Below are positions 1 through 7,349 of a stretch of 20,031 bases of DNA, piece by piece; position 1 is the first letter of the stretch, and the number at the start of each line of letters is the position of its first letter. The notes below the pieces were generated by a model. It made no database searches and was not told where the DNA came from. It worked only from the letters and a program-made list of their open reading frames with translations. Source of the DNA: JAKLQJ01 sp964534135 (GTDB taxonomy: Bacteria > Elusimicrobiota > Elusimicrobia > Elusimicrobiales > UBA9959); contig CAZHQC010000038.1 of the NCBI GenBank assembly GCA_964534135.1, positions 1-20,031 on the forward strand. The letters run 5' to 3'. The translations under genes and the position numbers were made by a program.

Positions 1-185
1 AACCCGTAGTGGATAAATGGGTGTTTTCCACTAATGGCGTTGCCAGCGCCGGACGGTTAAAAATACCGTCAATAGGTTTTGGCCCTTCAGATGAAATTTA
101 CGCGCATACGGTTAAAGAAAATATGCCGGTTTCTCATCTTTTAAAAGCTACTTCTTTTTATGCGTCCATAGGTATGTTTCTTTAA
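1..185 (+). CDS. YgeY-type M20 family metallohydrolase, C-terminal end (5' truncated by window)
   Basis: The frame whose first full codon is at base 3 is open from the window edge to TAA at 183-185. It encodes about 60 residues starting PVVDKWVFSTNGVA, then IPSIGFGP, then YAHTVKEN. From memory this matches the C-terminus of E. coli YgeY (PVVDKWTFSTNGVS, IPVIGFGPG, EAHAPNEK), an M20 peptidase/deacylase-like protein. The His at 105-107, in the AH..xE context, corresponds to the last metal ligand of M20 enzymes. YgeY belongs to the anaerobic purine/ureide breakdown cluster with YgeW and carbamate kinase, and a YgeW-type gene is at the other end of this window. The gene ends 39 bases before the next start, so it could be cotranscribed with the radical SAM genes. 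The product family is well supported; the exact substrate is not known to me. It is too short for a six-frame ORF cut-off, and only the last domain strand and helix are visible. Confidence 0.8.
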   Translation, partial: PVVDKWVFSTNGVASAGRLKIPSIGFGPSDEIYAHTVKENMPVSHLLKATSFYASIGMFL

Positions 186-224
186 TAGCTAAAAGACTTG
201 AAAGAATAGATTTTTTACAAAATT

Positions 225-1274
225 ATGATTCCACGAGAGTTAGATCTTTGCGTTACCAATAACTGCAATATGAATTGCCTTTATTGCTATGCTGCGGGAA
301 AAAATTTGGCTAAGAAAAGTTTGACGCTTGAGGAAATGAAAAAAGCCATTCTTGTTTATTTTGAAGCAACGCTTTCTGAAAAAAGAAAAATTGACAAAAT
401 AAGCATTTCAGGGGGGGAGCCTCTTACTCATTGGAAGGTGGTGGCACCGTTCATTTCCTGGTTTACTCAGCATGCTCCCAAAGATGTAAATGCTGAAATT
501 TTTACCAATGGCTTATTATTGGATAAAGCTAAAGCCAAACATATACTTGATAATGGCTTTAAATTGAGAATAAGCATTGATGGCGCGAAAAAAACGCATG
601 ATGCTATTCGCGTTTCAGCTTCCGGAAATTCGTCTTTCGATGCTTTTATGAAAAATTTCAAGTCTTTTCCTGTTTCTTTAAAAAAACGCTGTGAAGCTGT
701 GCCTATAATATCGGAAAGAAATGTAGCTGATATTAATCGCAATATGCGGTTTTTAATGGATTTGGGTTTAGCTTGTGTTAAGCCTTCTTTTGTTTTAGAT
801 GAAGTATGGAAAGAAAAATCGTTTGAAATTCTTGAGCGTCAATTTTGTTTATTGAAAAAACTTTTAAAAAAAGAAAAAAAGTATTCCGTGAGATTTGAAA
901 AAATAGCTTTAAAAAATCTTTCCGGCGGTTTAAAAGAATTTTCCGCGTCAAATGAAATATCTATTGGAACGGACGGATATTTTTATCCATCATCTCTAAT
1001 TTCAGCTTCTGTGGCGGCCAAAGGCGAAGCTTTCAAAAGAAAATACCGACTGGGTAATATAAACTCTGGAATTAATTTGAAAAAATTTGGCAAACTGAGA
1101 AATGAGGCTTTTAAAGATATAAAAAAATCGAAAGCCAAATTATATTTAGGATGTCTTCTATGTATGCACTATAGCTCCAAAGTAAAAAAAACTGATTTAA
1201 AGAAACTGCTTGTAAGCGCTGAGCGAATAGCTGAAATTACGGCTAAAGCAGGGCTTGGGGAAATTTCTCCTTAA
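225..1274 (+). CDS. Radical SAM protein with degenerate SPASM-like C-terminus
   Basis: This is a 349-residue radical SAM enzyme. The [4Fe-4S] motif CxxxCxxC lies right at the N-terminus (C14, C18, C21, with Y20 before C21), followed by GGEP at 63-66, which contacts the SAM amino group, and SIDGA near 117-121. This compact start is typical of SPASM/twitch-type enzymes such as peptide maturases and heme-pathway enzymes. The C-terminus keeps the SPASM-like layout GTDGYFYP...LGNI...GC..C (C310, C313). However, the expected Cys after YP is replaced by Ser (YPSS, 254-257), and few auxiliary-cluster cysteines remain, so a full auxiliary cluster seems unlikely. No clear Shine-Dalgarno site precedes the ATG, but upstream in-frame alternatives are absent because the motif is so close to the start. 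It leads the run of radical SAM genes, 26 bases before the first B12-dependent one. No precursor-peptide gene was seen beside it. Substrate unknown. Confidence 0.85.
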   Translation: MIPRELDLCVTNNCNMNCLYCYAAGKNLAKKSLTLEEMKKAILVYFEATLSEKRKIDKISISGGEPLTHWKVVAPFISWFTQHAPKDVNAEIFTNGLLLDKAKAKHILDNGFKLRISIDGAKKTHDAIRVSASGNSSFDAFMKNFKSFPVSLKKRCEAVPIISERNVADINRNMRFLMDLGLACVKPSFVLDEVWKEKSFEILERQFCLLKKLLKKEKKYSVRFEKIALKNLSGGLKEFSASNEISIGTDGYFYPSSLISASVAAKGEAFKRKYRLGNINSGINLKKFGKLRNEAFKDIKKSKAKLYLGCLLCMHYSSKVKKTDLKKLLVSAERIAEITAKAGLGEISP

Positions 1275-1300
1275 TTTTGCGGGATTTTAAAATATAAAAT

Positions 1301-2725
1301 ATGGCCAGAATTTTTCTAACAAACTCTCCTTTATTAAGTTTTCATACTCTTCAGGCTTTGTTCCCTAATGGAACTCCTTTGAATTTGCAGATAATAGCGG
1401 GCGCTCTTGAAAAGGAAGGCCATGAGGTTAAAATTTTTGATTCGCAAAGTTTGTCGCCTTTGCATAAGGATTTTCTTTTTGCTTTGGAATCTTTTAAGCC
1501 CGATATTGTAGGGTTTTCTAATTCCGAAATACCCAATACCGGAGTGATTATTTCCGTAGCTTCCATTTTAAAGAAAAAATATCCTCAAATAAAGTTTATG
1601 GCCGGCGGACAAATTCCGACTTTTAAAAGTGAATTATTTTTAGGGCGCGATAAACCATTTGATGTTCTTGTTTTATATGAGGCTGAAACTACGGTTGCCG
1701 CCATAGTGAAAGTCCTTTTACAGGGCTCTTCATTTGAAAATACGCCGGGCGCCGCATGGTTTGGTGCTGACGGCGCAATTAAGTATTCAAAAAAAAATGA
1801 AGCCGCTTGCATTCTTGATTCTTTTCCCTTGCCGTCATGGAAAGAATCTTTTAAAAAAGCTTCTTTTTCAAAGGGTTTAGCTGCCACTTTGGAAACTTCA
1901 AGAGGGTGCCCTTATCATTGCTCTTTTTGCTCCATACCCGCTTTTTACGGAAGCAAGCCAAGATATAAATCTGTGAAAAGAATTTTACAAGAGTTAAAAA
2001 CATTGAAGTCTTTAGGAGTTACAGAAGTTTATTTTATAGATGATTCTTTCGCTACAAAAACTGAAGCTGCGCGTGAACTTTTTGAAGAAATGATTCGTGA
2101 AAAGTTGAACATGAATTTTCTAATTCAGATTCGCGCGGATATAATTTCTTCAAATCCAAAGCTTATAGAGTTGGCAAAAAAAGCAGGAATGTTTATTGCT
2201 GTTGTTGGATTTGAGGGCTATACTTCAAAAGTTCAGGACGGGGCCAAAAAAGGAAATTCGGATAAGATAAATATTGAGGCGTCGAAGTTGCTTCGTTCTC
2301 TTGGTATTGCTGTTTTTGGAACTCATGTTTTTGGACCTCCTAAAAGTGGTTGGCTGGACAATTGGATAACTTTTAGAAAAGGACGCCAAAACAGCGACAT
2401 TTTTAGGATGACAATTTTCACCCCTTTGCCTGGGTCAAAAATATATTTTGAGCTTTTAAAAAACAAAGGCCTTAATTCAAATAAGTCCGAAGATTTTTAC
2501 GAGGGGAAGTATTTGATCAAAGATAATCATAAACCTTTATTGATGCAATTGGCTTATTTTGGTTTATTGGTTTTGCATTATATTTGTCCCGGAACTATTT
2601 TAAAGGCCATTTCTCATCCAAACCGCATAATACGAGTTTTTAATCAAAGGGCTTATAAGGGAGCTTTTCGTTTCGTATTTGGAAAGATATTATCCGCTTT
2701 AAGTTTTAACGGGGCCTTAAAATGA
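1301..2725 (+). CDS. Cobalamin-binding radical SAM protein 1
   Basis: This 474-residue protein is built like class B radical SAM methylases and BchE relatives: an N-terminal B12-binding Rossmann domain (about 1-165) followed by a radical SAM barrel. The cluster motif is TSRGCPYHCSFC with C203, C207 and C210. FIDDSF near 245-250 is the usual first barrel strand signature. The B12-domain loop that is normally GGPH or GGHH reads AGGQIPTF (101-108), so the conserved His is Gln here; these domains bind cobalamin without a protein Co ligand, so binding is still plausible. The last about 70 residues form a hydrophobic and basic tail (LGLLVLHYICPG, then an Arg/Lys-rich helix). The stop overlaps the start of the next gene (ATGA, 2722-2725), implying translational coupling. 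The family could carry out methylation, ring closure or C-C bond formation; sequence alone does not decide. Confidence 0.88.
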   Translation: MARIFLTNSPLLSFHTLQALFPNGTPLNLQIIAGALEKEGHEVKIFDSQSLSPLHKDFLFALESFKPDIVGFSNSEIPNTGVIISVASILKKKYPQIKFMAGGQIPTFKSELFLGRDKPFDVLVLYEAETTVAAIVKVLLQGSSFENTPGAAWFGADGAIKYSKKNEAACILDSFPLPSWKESFKKASFSKGLAATLETSRGCPYHCSFCSIPAFYGSKPRYKSVKRILQELKTLKSLGVTEVYFIDDSFATKTEAARELFEEMIREKLNMNFLIQIRADIISSNPKLIELAKKAGMFIAVVGFEGYTSKVQDGAKKGNSDKINIEASKLLRSLGIAVFGTHVFGPPKSGWLDNWITFRKGRQNSDIFRMTIFTPLPGSKIYFELLKNKGLNSNKSEDFYEGKYLIKDNHKPLLMQLAYFGLLVLHYICPGTILKAISHPNRIIRVFNQRAYKGAFRFVFGKILSALSFNGALK

Positions 2726-4155
2726 AAAAGCCTTCAATTCTTTTTTTTAAGAGTCGTAGTTTAATTGCTAAAAACACAGGCACAACTCCGCCTTTGGGCG
2801 TGCTTTATGTGGCCGCCTTCTTGCGCGAAAAATTAAAAGCGGATATTAAAGTTGTAGACGCCATTTTTGAAAATGATTCAGTAAATTCTGTTTTAAAAAG
2901 TATAAAGGAATGTTCTCCAGATGTTCTTGGCATAAGCGCTCTAACGGCTGAAGCTTTTTTGGCGCATAAAGTGGCAGCTGCGGTTAAAACGGCATTTCCG
3001 GATTTACCGATTGTTTTTGGGGGTCCTCACCCTTCATCAGACCCCGAATCTGTGATGGAAGATGAAAATATTGACACCATTGTTATTGGAGAAGGGGAAG
3101 AAACTTTTTGCGAACTTGTCAGGGTGATTGTTGAAGAAGGCCCTTATTGGAAAAATCCCAAGACGCTTTCTAAAGTGGAGGGTTTGGTTTTTAGAGGTGA
3201 AGGCATTGAGTTTTCTGCGCCAAGGGCATTAATAACTGATTTGGACTCTCTGCCTTTTCCCGCCTGGGATCTTATAGACTATAAGAAGTTTTGGAAACAG
3301 GCCAGTATGGCGACGATTGGCATAAGGCCTTATTTAACGATGTTTACTTCAAGGGGCTGTCCGTATCATTGCGTGTTTTGTCATCAGCTTTTCGGAAAAG
3401 TTTTTCGAGCTCGGTCTCCTGAAAATATAGTGGAGGAAGTTAAAGAAATACTTAAAATGGGGGCCGGTCACATAGAAATTTTAGACGATATTTCCAATCT
3501 TAATCATAATAGATTTAATGGCATGCTTGAATTAATGCTTAAAGATAATTTGCATCCCATTTTAAGTTTTCCAAATGCCATAAGGGCTGATATTATGCAA
3601 GAAGATTCCATCGATTTACTTAAAAAAGTGGGAGTTGGTGAAGTTTCAGTGGCGATTGAAACCGCATCCGAAAGATTGCAAAAATTAATATGTAAAAATT
3701 TAGCCTTGGATAAGGTAAGAAATGTAATTGAAATGATGGCTAAACGGCGTATTTTTACTAGAGGATTTTTTATGATGGGCTTTCCAACTGAAACCGAAGA
3801 GGAAATGCGGGCAACCATTCGTTTCGCTCATTCTTCTCCTTTGCATTTAGCTTTATTTTTTACGCCTAATCCATTTCGCAATACAAAACTTTTTGATATG
3901 TTTGAAAAAGCCGGTAAATTGCCGGTAAATTCAAACAGTATAGATTTTGAATATTATGGCTCACCATTTAATGCCAGCGAAGTGAGCGATATGCGCTATC
4001 GCCTATTATATAAATGGGCTTACTATGGTTTTTATCTTAATCCAAAGAGAGCCTGCGCCATACTTAGAGACCGGCCGTTTTTATCGGATGTGCCAATTAG
4101 AGCATATTCTTTATTTAAAAATGTTGTTTCATTCAGGAGATTAAAGGAAAATTGA
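2722..4155 (+). CDS. Cobalamin-binding radical SAM protein 2
   Basis: This is a 477-residue B12-radical SAM enzyme. The N-terminal cobalamin domain carries PPLGVLYVAAFL (23-34), FGGPHPSS (99-106) and IGEGEETF (122-129), all textbook for this superfamily. The linker LDSLPFPAWDLID precedes the barrel. The cluster motif is RGCPYHCVFC, with C213, C217 and C220. The barrel contains ILDDIS and GFFMMGFPTETEEEM. The sequence has no auxiliary cluster cysteines. It diverges from the YKRWP subgroup found downstream, so it probably acts on a different position or a different intermediate. Its start overlaps the previous stop by 4 bases, and its own stop is one base before the next ATG, so it sits within one operon. 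Substrate unknown; a lipid or polyketide-like substrate is inferred from context only. Confidence 0.88.
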   Translation: MKKPSILFFKSRSLIAKNTGTTPPLGVLYVAAFLREKLKADIKVVDAIFENDSVNSVLKSIKECSPDVLGISALTAEAFLAHKVAAAVKTAFPDLPIVFGGPHPSSDPESVMEDENIDTIVIGEGEETFCELVRVIVEEGPYWKNPKTLSKVEGLVFRGEGIEFSAPRALITDLDSLPFPAWDLIDYKKFWKQASMATIGIRPYLTMFTSRGCPYHCVFCHQLFGKVFRARSPENIVEEVKEILKMGAGHIEILDDISNLNHNRFNGMLELMLKDNLHPILSFPNAIRADIMQEDSIDLLKKVGVGEVSVAIETASERLQKLICKNLALDKVRNVIEMMAKRRIFTRGFFMMGFPTETEEEMRATIRFAHSSPLHLALFFTPNPFRNTKLFDMFEKAGKLPVNSNSIDFEYYGSPFNASEVSDMRYRLLYKWAYYGFYLNPKRACAILRDRPFLSDVPIRAYSLFKNVVSFRRLKEN

Positions 4156-4156
4156 T

Positions 4157-5695
4157 ATGGCCAATGTTTTGATTATATCGCCTTATCCTCTTTACAGAAG
4201 ATGGCCCACCACTCCGGATACAGCTAGGATAGTTACAAATGCCACTCCTCTTACATTGCCACAACTTGCCGCCAGTCTGCCTAAACATAAAGTTAAAATT
4301 TACGATGGCAATGCTTATGATATTTCATTGCCTGAGTATGCTAAATTATTGCGGTGGTCGGATATTGTTGCCATAAATATTATGAGTTCTTTTGCGGCTT
4401 TGAATACTGAACTTAATGTTCGATTTATAAGAAAAGTAAAATCTGAAATAAAAATAATATTCGGCGGTCATCATGCGACCTTTCAAGCAGAGGAGTGGCT
4501 TTCAAAAGGAGTTGACATAGTGGTTAGGCGAGAAGGAGAAATTACGTTGCCGGAAGTTGTAGATGTTTTAGTGGGGGGTAAAGAACTTAAGAAAGTTAAG
4601 GGCATCTCTTGGCATTTAGGCGGTGATATTATTCATAATCCTGACCGCCCCTTTATTGAAAATTTAGATTCTTTGCCTATGCCCAGATGGGATTTAATGG
4701 ATTTTGGCAAATATCATTTGTTCCTTCGAAAAAAAGGTTATTCGGCTTGTCTTGAGACCGGTAGAGGATGTCAGGAACATTGCACATTTTGCCAGGTTGG
4801 TCCTATGTGGAATCATACCCATAGATTTAAATCCGTTAATAGAGTGATGGAGGAAATGAAATTACTCACGAGTCAAGGCGTAACAAAGTTGTTTATAGTT
4901 GACGATAGTTATGGGGCGAATGTGGATACCGCTAGACAAGTCGATATATACAAAATGATGCGGAAAGAGAATTTTAATTTTGAATGGGGAGGAAGTTTCA
5001 GGCATGATTATGTTTCATTAAATCATAAATTGCTCAAAGAGGCCGCAGCTACCGGTTTGAAATTTGCCTGTGTAGGATTTGAAAGTGTAGAAGGATCTGA
5101 TCTCGATTTATTTAATAAAAAAAATATTTCCTTCGAAAATCTTGACTCATATGTGAGGGAATATGAGTTTTTAAAGAGTCTTGGGATATTTACTTTTGGT
5201 TTTATTGTGATTGGCTATCCGGGACAAAATGAAGATTCCGTCATGAGAACTCTGGAGAATGCGCATAAATTTTGTGATTATCCGTTGGTCACCCTGTATA
5301 AGCCTTTGCCGGGCACCGTTGCTTATAGCCAAACAAAGCAAAAAGGTTTAATGACAAAAAAGATGTTTTATCATGATCCTTTTACTGTGGCTGTTAAAGG
5401 AACTAAGCCTATTTTAGCCAAATATAATCGGTTTTTTCTCAGGTATTTGTTAAGTCCAATGCGTTTATTAAAAGGGTTTGCGAATAAAAATTACAGGCCT
5501 ATGGAAACTATTATTTTTAAGTGGTTTATTGGCGGTATTTTTAAAGCTAATTTTAAAAATGTCGGGGATTTTTTCTGGTTTATTTTTAAGGGCCGAAAAT
5601 TGCCGGAAGACATATATATAAAGTATTTATGTGAAAAGTATCTTTCGGATAAAAATATTTCTGAACTTGTAAAAAAAGCGAAAAAAGCAGACTAA
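4157..5695 (+). CDS. Cobalamin-binding radical SAM protein 3 (YRRWP subgroup)
   Basis: This 512-residue enzyme starts with ISPYPLYRRWPTTPD, a signature shared in modified form (YKRWPMPDDF) with the next two genes. The B12 domain has FGGHHATF (102-109), with the loop His doubled. The radical SAM motif is TGRGCQEHCTFC with C205, C209 and C212, followed by GPMWNHTHRFKS, which matches MWGHTQRFKS in the two downstream paralogues. FIVDDSYGAN and FGFIVIGYPGQNEDS mark barrel strands. The C-terminal tail is longer than in its paralogues and rich in aromatic and basic residues (RYLLSPMRLLKGF, then several Phe/Lys segments). A Shine-Dalgarno site AAAGGA (4143-4148) lies 8 bases before the ATG, within the end of the preceding gene. 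It is probably an older duplicate of the same family as the 5845 and 7350 genes. Substrate unknown. Confidence 0.88.
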   Translation: MANVLIISPYPLYRRWPTTPDTARIVTNATPLTLPQLAASLPKHKVKIYDGNAYDISLPEYAKLLRWSDIVAINIMSSFAALNTELNVRFIRKVKSEIKIIFGGHHATFQAEEWLSKGVDIVVRREGEITLPEVVDVLVGGKELKKVKGISWHLGGDIIHNPDRPFIENLDSLPMPRWDLMDFGKYHLFLRKKGYSACLETGRGCQEHCTFCQVGPMWNHTHRFKSVNRVMEEMKLLTSQGVTKLFIVDDSYGANVDTARQVDIYKMMRKENFNFEWGGSFRHDYVSLNHKLLKEAAATGLKFACVGFESVEGSDLDLFNKKNISFENLDSYVREYEFLKSLGIFTFGFIVIGYPGQNEDSVMRTLENAHKFCDYPLVTLYKPLPGTVAYSQTKQKGLMTKKMFYHDPFTVAVKGTKPILAKYNRFFLRYLLSPMRLLKGFANKNYRPMETIIFKWFIGGIFKANFKNVGDFFWFIFKGRKLPEDIYIKYLCEKYLSDKNISELVKKAKKAD

Positions 5696-5844
5696 GTATT
5701 GTAGAAGACTTAGAATTTGATGAATTTTGTTAAAATAGATAAGGTGGATTTAAAAATTATGGTTTTACCTCGTGTTAATTAAATTATGCGACAATGCCGC
5801 AATTTATAATAAGTTTTTGTGAAAAACGGAGAAAATAAATTTTT
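5696..5844. other. Intergenic gap of 149 bases inside the radical SAM run
   Basis: This is the longest gap within the plus-strand run. It contains a TATAAT box at 5805-5810, no convincing -35 box, and GGAGA at 5828-5832 ahead of the next start. A 20-codon open frame (5720-5782, starting MNFVKIDK) is present but has no ribosome binding site. No strong hairpin or T-run terminator was seen. Confidence 0.5.
5805..5810 (+). promoter_or_regulatory. Possible -10 box (TATAAT) before the duplicated radical SAM pair
   Basis: A perfect TATAAT lies 34 bases before the ATG at 5845. There is no good TTGACA-like element 16-18 bases upstream; the best stretch is simply AT-rich. If it is used, transcription would start near 5817, giving a leader of about 28 bases that contains GGAGA. 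In AT-rich DNA such a box can occur by chance. Confidence 0.35.
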
Positions 5845-7140
5845 ATGTTAAAAGTTTTTATGATTCAGCCTGTCAGAATATATAAACGCTGGCCCATGCC
5901 GGATGATTTTACCGGATTGATTACGGGAACTCCTACGCTGGCATTTGCGCAATTAAGCGCTCAAATAAAAGATTGTATATTTGATTATGTAGATGGAACC
6001 GTACAGGACATATCTCTTAAAGAATTAACTCGTCGCGCTCAAGTGGCCGATGTCGTTTTGATAAATTCTCATTCCAGCATAGGAGCAATTAATACAGAAG
6101 CCAATGTTAGGCATATTTTAGATACTTGTCCCGGAAAACCCATTATTGTAGGCGGTCATCACGCCACGGTGTATGATTTCGAGTGGCTTTCAAGGGGAGT
6201 TCATTTTGTGGTTAGAAATGAAGGCGAAGAAACTATCGTGGAGCTTTTGGATGCCATTAAAAAGGGCGGCCCTTACGATCATATTGAAGGTATTTCATGG
6301 CGGGATTCAAATAGGGAGTTTCATAGAAATCCTTCGAGAGCTTTTATAAAAGATCTTGATTCCTTGGCCATTCCTAATTGGTCCATATATGATAAAAAGC
6401 TGTATAACTTGCCGATGCCAATTAAGGGGTATGCGACTACAGCGGAAACATCGCGTGGTTGTTCATATAGATGTAAATTCTGCGCGGCCAGTGAAATGTG
6501 GGGGCATACTCAAAGATTTAAGAGTCCGGAGCGAGTCTTGGAAGAATTGCGTGTTTTATATAAACTAGGGTTTAGAAAAATTTGGTTTGGCGACGATAAT
6601 TTTGGAGCTGATCCTGAGCGCTATGCTGAAATCTACGAAGGGATATTGCGCGAAGGAATGAAATTTAATTTTATGGTGTTTATCCGCACAGATACTGTGG
6701 CAAAATCACCTGAATTAATCAAATTGGCATATCGCGCGGGGATGAGAGTGGTTTTAATGGGTATTGAAAGTCCTGTTGACCGTATTCTTGCAAATTCCGG
6801 AAAAGCCAATAATGTGGATAATGCCAGGAAGGCGGTGGAAATATTGCGTTCAACAGGCATTTTTGTCGGGGGATTTTTTATAGTCGGGTATCTTGACGAA
6901 AAGCAAGAAGAAACAGATTTAACTTTTCGCGCGGCCGATGAAATGAGCGATTATCCGATTATTTCAATTTTTGAACCCCGGCTTGGAACAAATGATTTTA
7001 CTCGCGCGGAAAAGGATTTTGATCTTCCTTCAAGTGATATGTTTTACCATAATACCGAAAGTTTATTCCAAGCAAACTTCATATTTTGGAGCAATATCGC
7101 AATTTTTATCGCAAGTATTTATTTCATCCAAAACAAATGA
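5845..7140 (+). CDS. Cobalamin-binding radical SAM protein 4 (YKRWPMPDDF subgroup), frameshifted near its 3' end
   Basis: The readable frame gives 431 residues: the YKRWPMPDDF signature (13-22), B12 loop VGGHHATV (102-109), RNEGEETIVELL, cluster motif TSRGCSYRCKFC (C206, C210, C213), MWGHTQRFKS, FGDDNFGAD and GFFIVGYLDEKQEE. It is more than half identical by eye to the next gene over its whole length. The match stops abruptly after DMFYHNT. From there this frame reads an unrelated tail ending at 7140, while the expected continuation (FIPSKLHILEQYR, then NFYRKYLFHPKQ) is present in another frame from 7062 to 7277. One base has therefore been lost around 7058-7062 (in GAAAGTTTATT), either in the genome or as a sequencing or assembly error in a short A/T run. 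The catalytic domains are intact. GGAGA lies 12 bases upstream of the ATG. Its role is presumably equivalent or sequential to that of its twin. Confidence 0.85.
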   Translation: MLKVFMIQPVRIYKRWPMPDDFTGLITGTPTLAFAQLSAQIKDCIFDYVDGTVQDISLKELTRRAQVADVVLINSHSSIGAINTEANVRHILDTCPGKPIIVGGHHATVYDFEWLSRGVHFVVRNEGEETIVELLDAIKKGGPYDHIEGISWRDSNREFHRNPSRAFIKDLDSLAIPNWSIYDKKLYNLPMPIKGYATTAETSRGCSYRCKFCAASEMWGHTQRFKSPERVLEELRVLYKLGFRKIWFGDDNFGADPERYAEIYEGILREGMKFNFMVFIRTDTVAKSPELIKLAYRAGMRVVLMGIESPVDRILANSGKANNVDNARKAVEILRSTGIFVGGFFIVGYLDEKQEETDLTFRAADEMSDYPIISIFEPRLGTNDFTRAEKDFDLPSSDMFYHNTESLFQANFIFWSNIAIFIASIYFIQNK

Positions 7141-7277
7141 ATAAATTACTATTTGGCAATCCGACTCAAAAAATTTGGTATCGCACTCAATATAAAAGGA
7201 TGGCCCAATCCGTTCTTTCGGTAACTGTGGATAAATTTGTTCATCCATGGAATATGGTGCGTGATATTTATGATTAA
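7062..7277 (+). pseudogene. Out-of-frame C-terminal part of B12-radical SAM protein 4
   Basis: This segment continues the preceding gene after the single-base frameshift. Read from TTT at 7062 it encodes FIPSKLHILEQYRNFYRKY, then LFHPKQMNKLLFGNPTQK and finally HPWNMVRDIYD with TAA at 7275-7277. It aligns without gaps to the last about 71 residues of the neighbouring paralogue (FIPSKVHILPKYR to HPWEMVRDIYE). The restored protein would be about 477 residues, the same as the paralogue. It is not an independent gene: the ATG at 7086 lies inside the homologous region and has no ribosome binding site. Confidence 0.85.
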
Positions 7278-7349
7278 GCGTGATCGTTTAAAGGTTTGTT
7301 TTTTAACAGTTTATTTGATAAAGCAAATTTAATTATTTCGGAGATATAA

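Noticed and set aside
5720..5782. Twenty-codon ORF (MNFVKIDK...) in the gap before the duplicated radical SAM pair
   Set aside because: There is no ribosome binding site and no recognisable precursor-peptide feature (no Cys/Gly core, no leader-like pattern), and ORFs of this length are expected by chance in AT-rich DNA.
7086..7277. Separate 63-residue ORF after the 5845 gene
   Set aside because: Its sequence aligns to the C-terminus of the neighbouring paralogue and its ATG is inside the homologous region; it is the frameshifted tail and not a gene.
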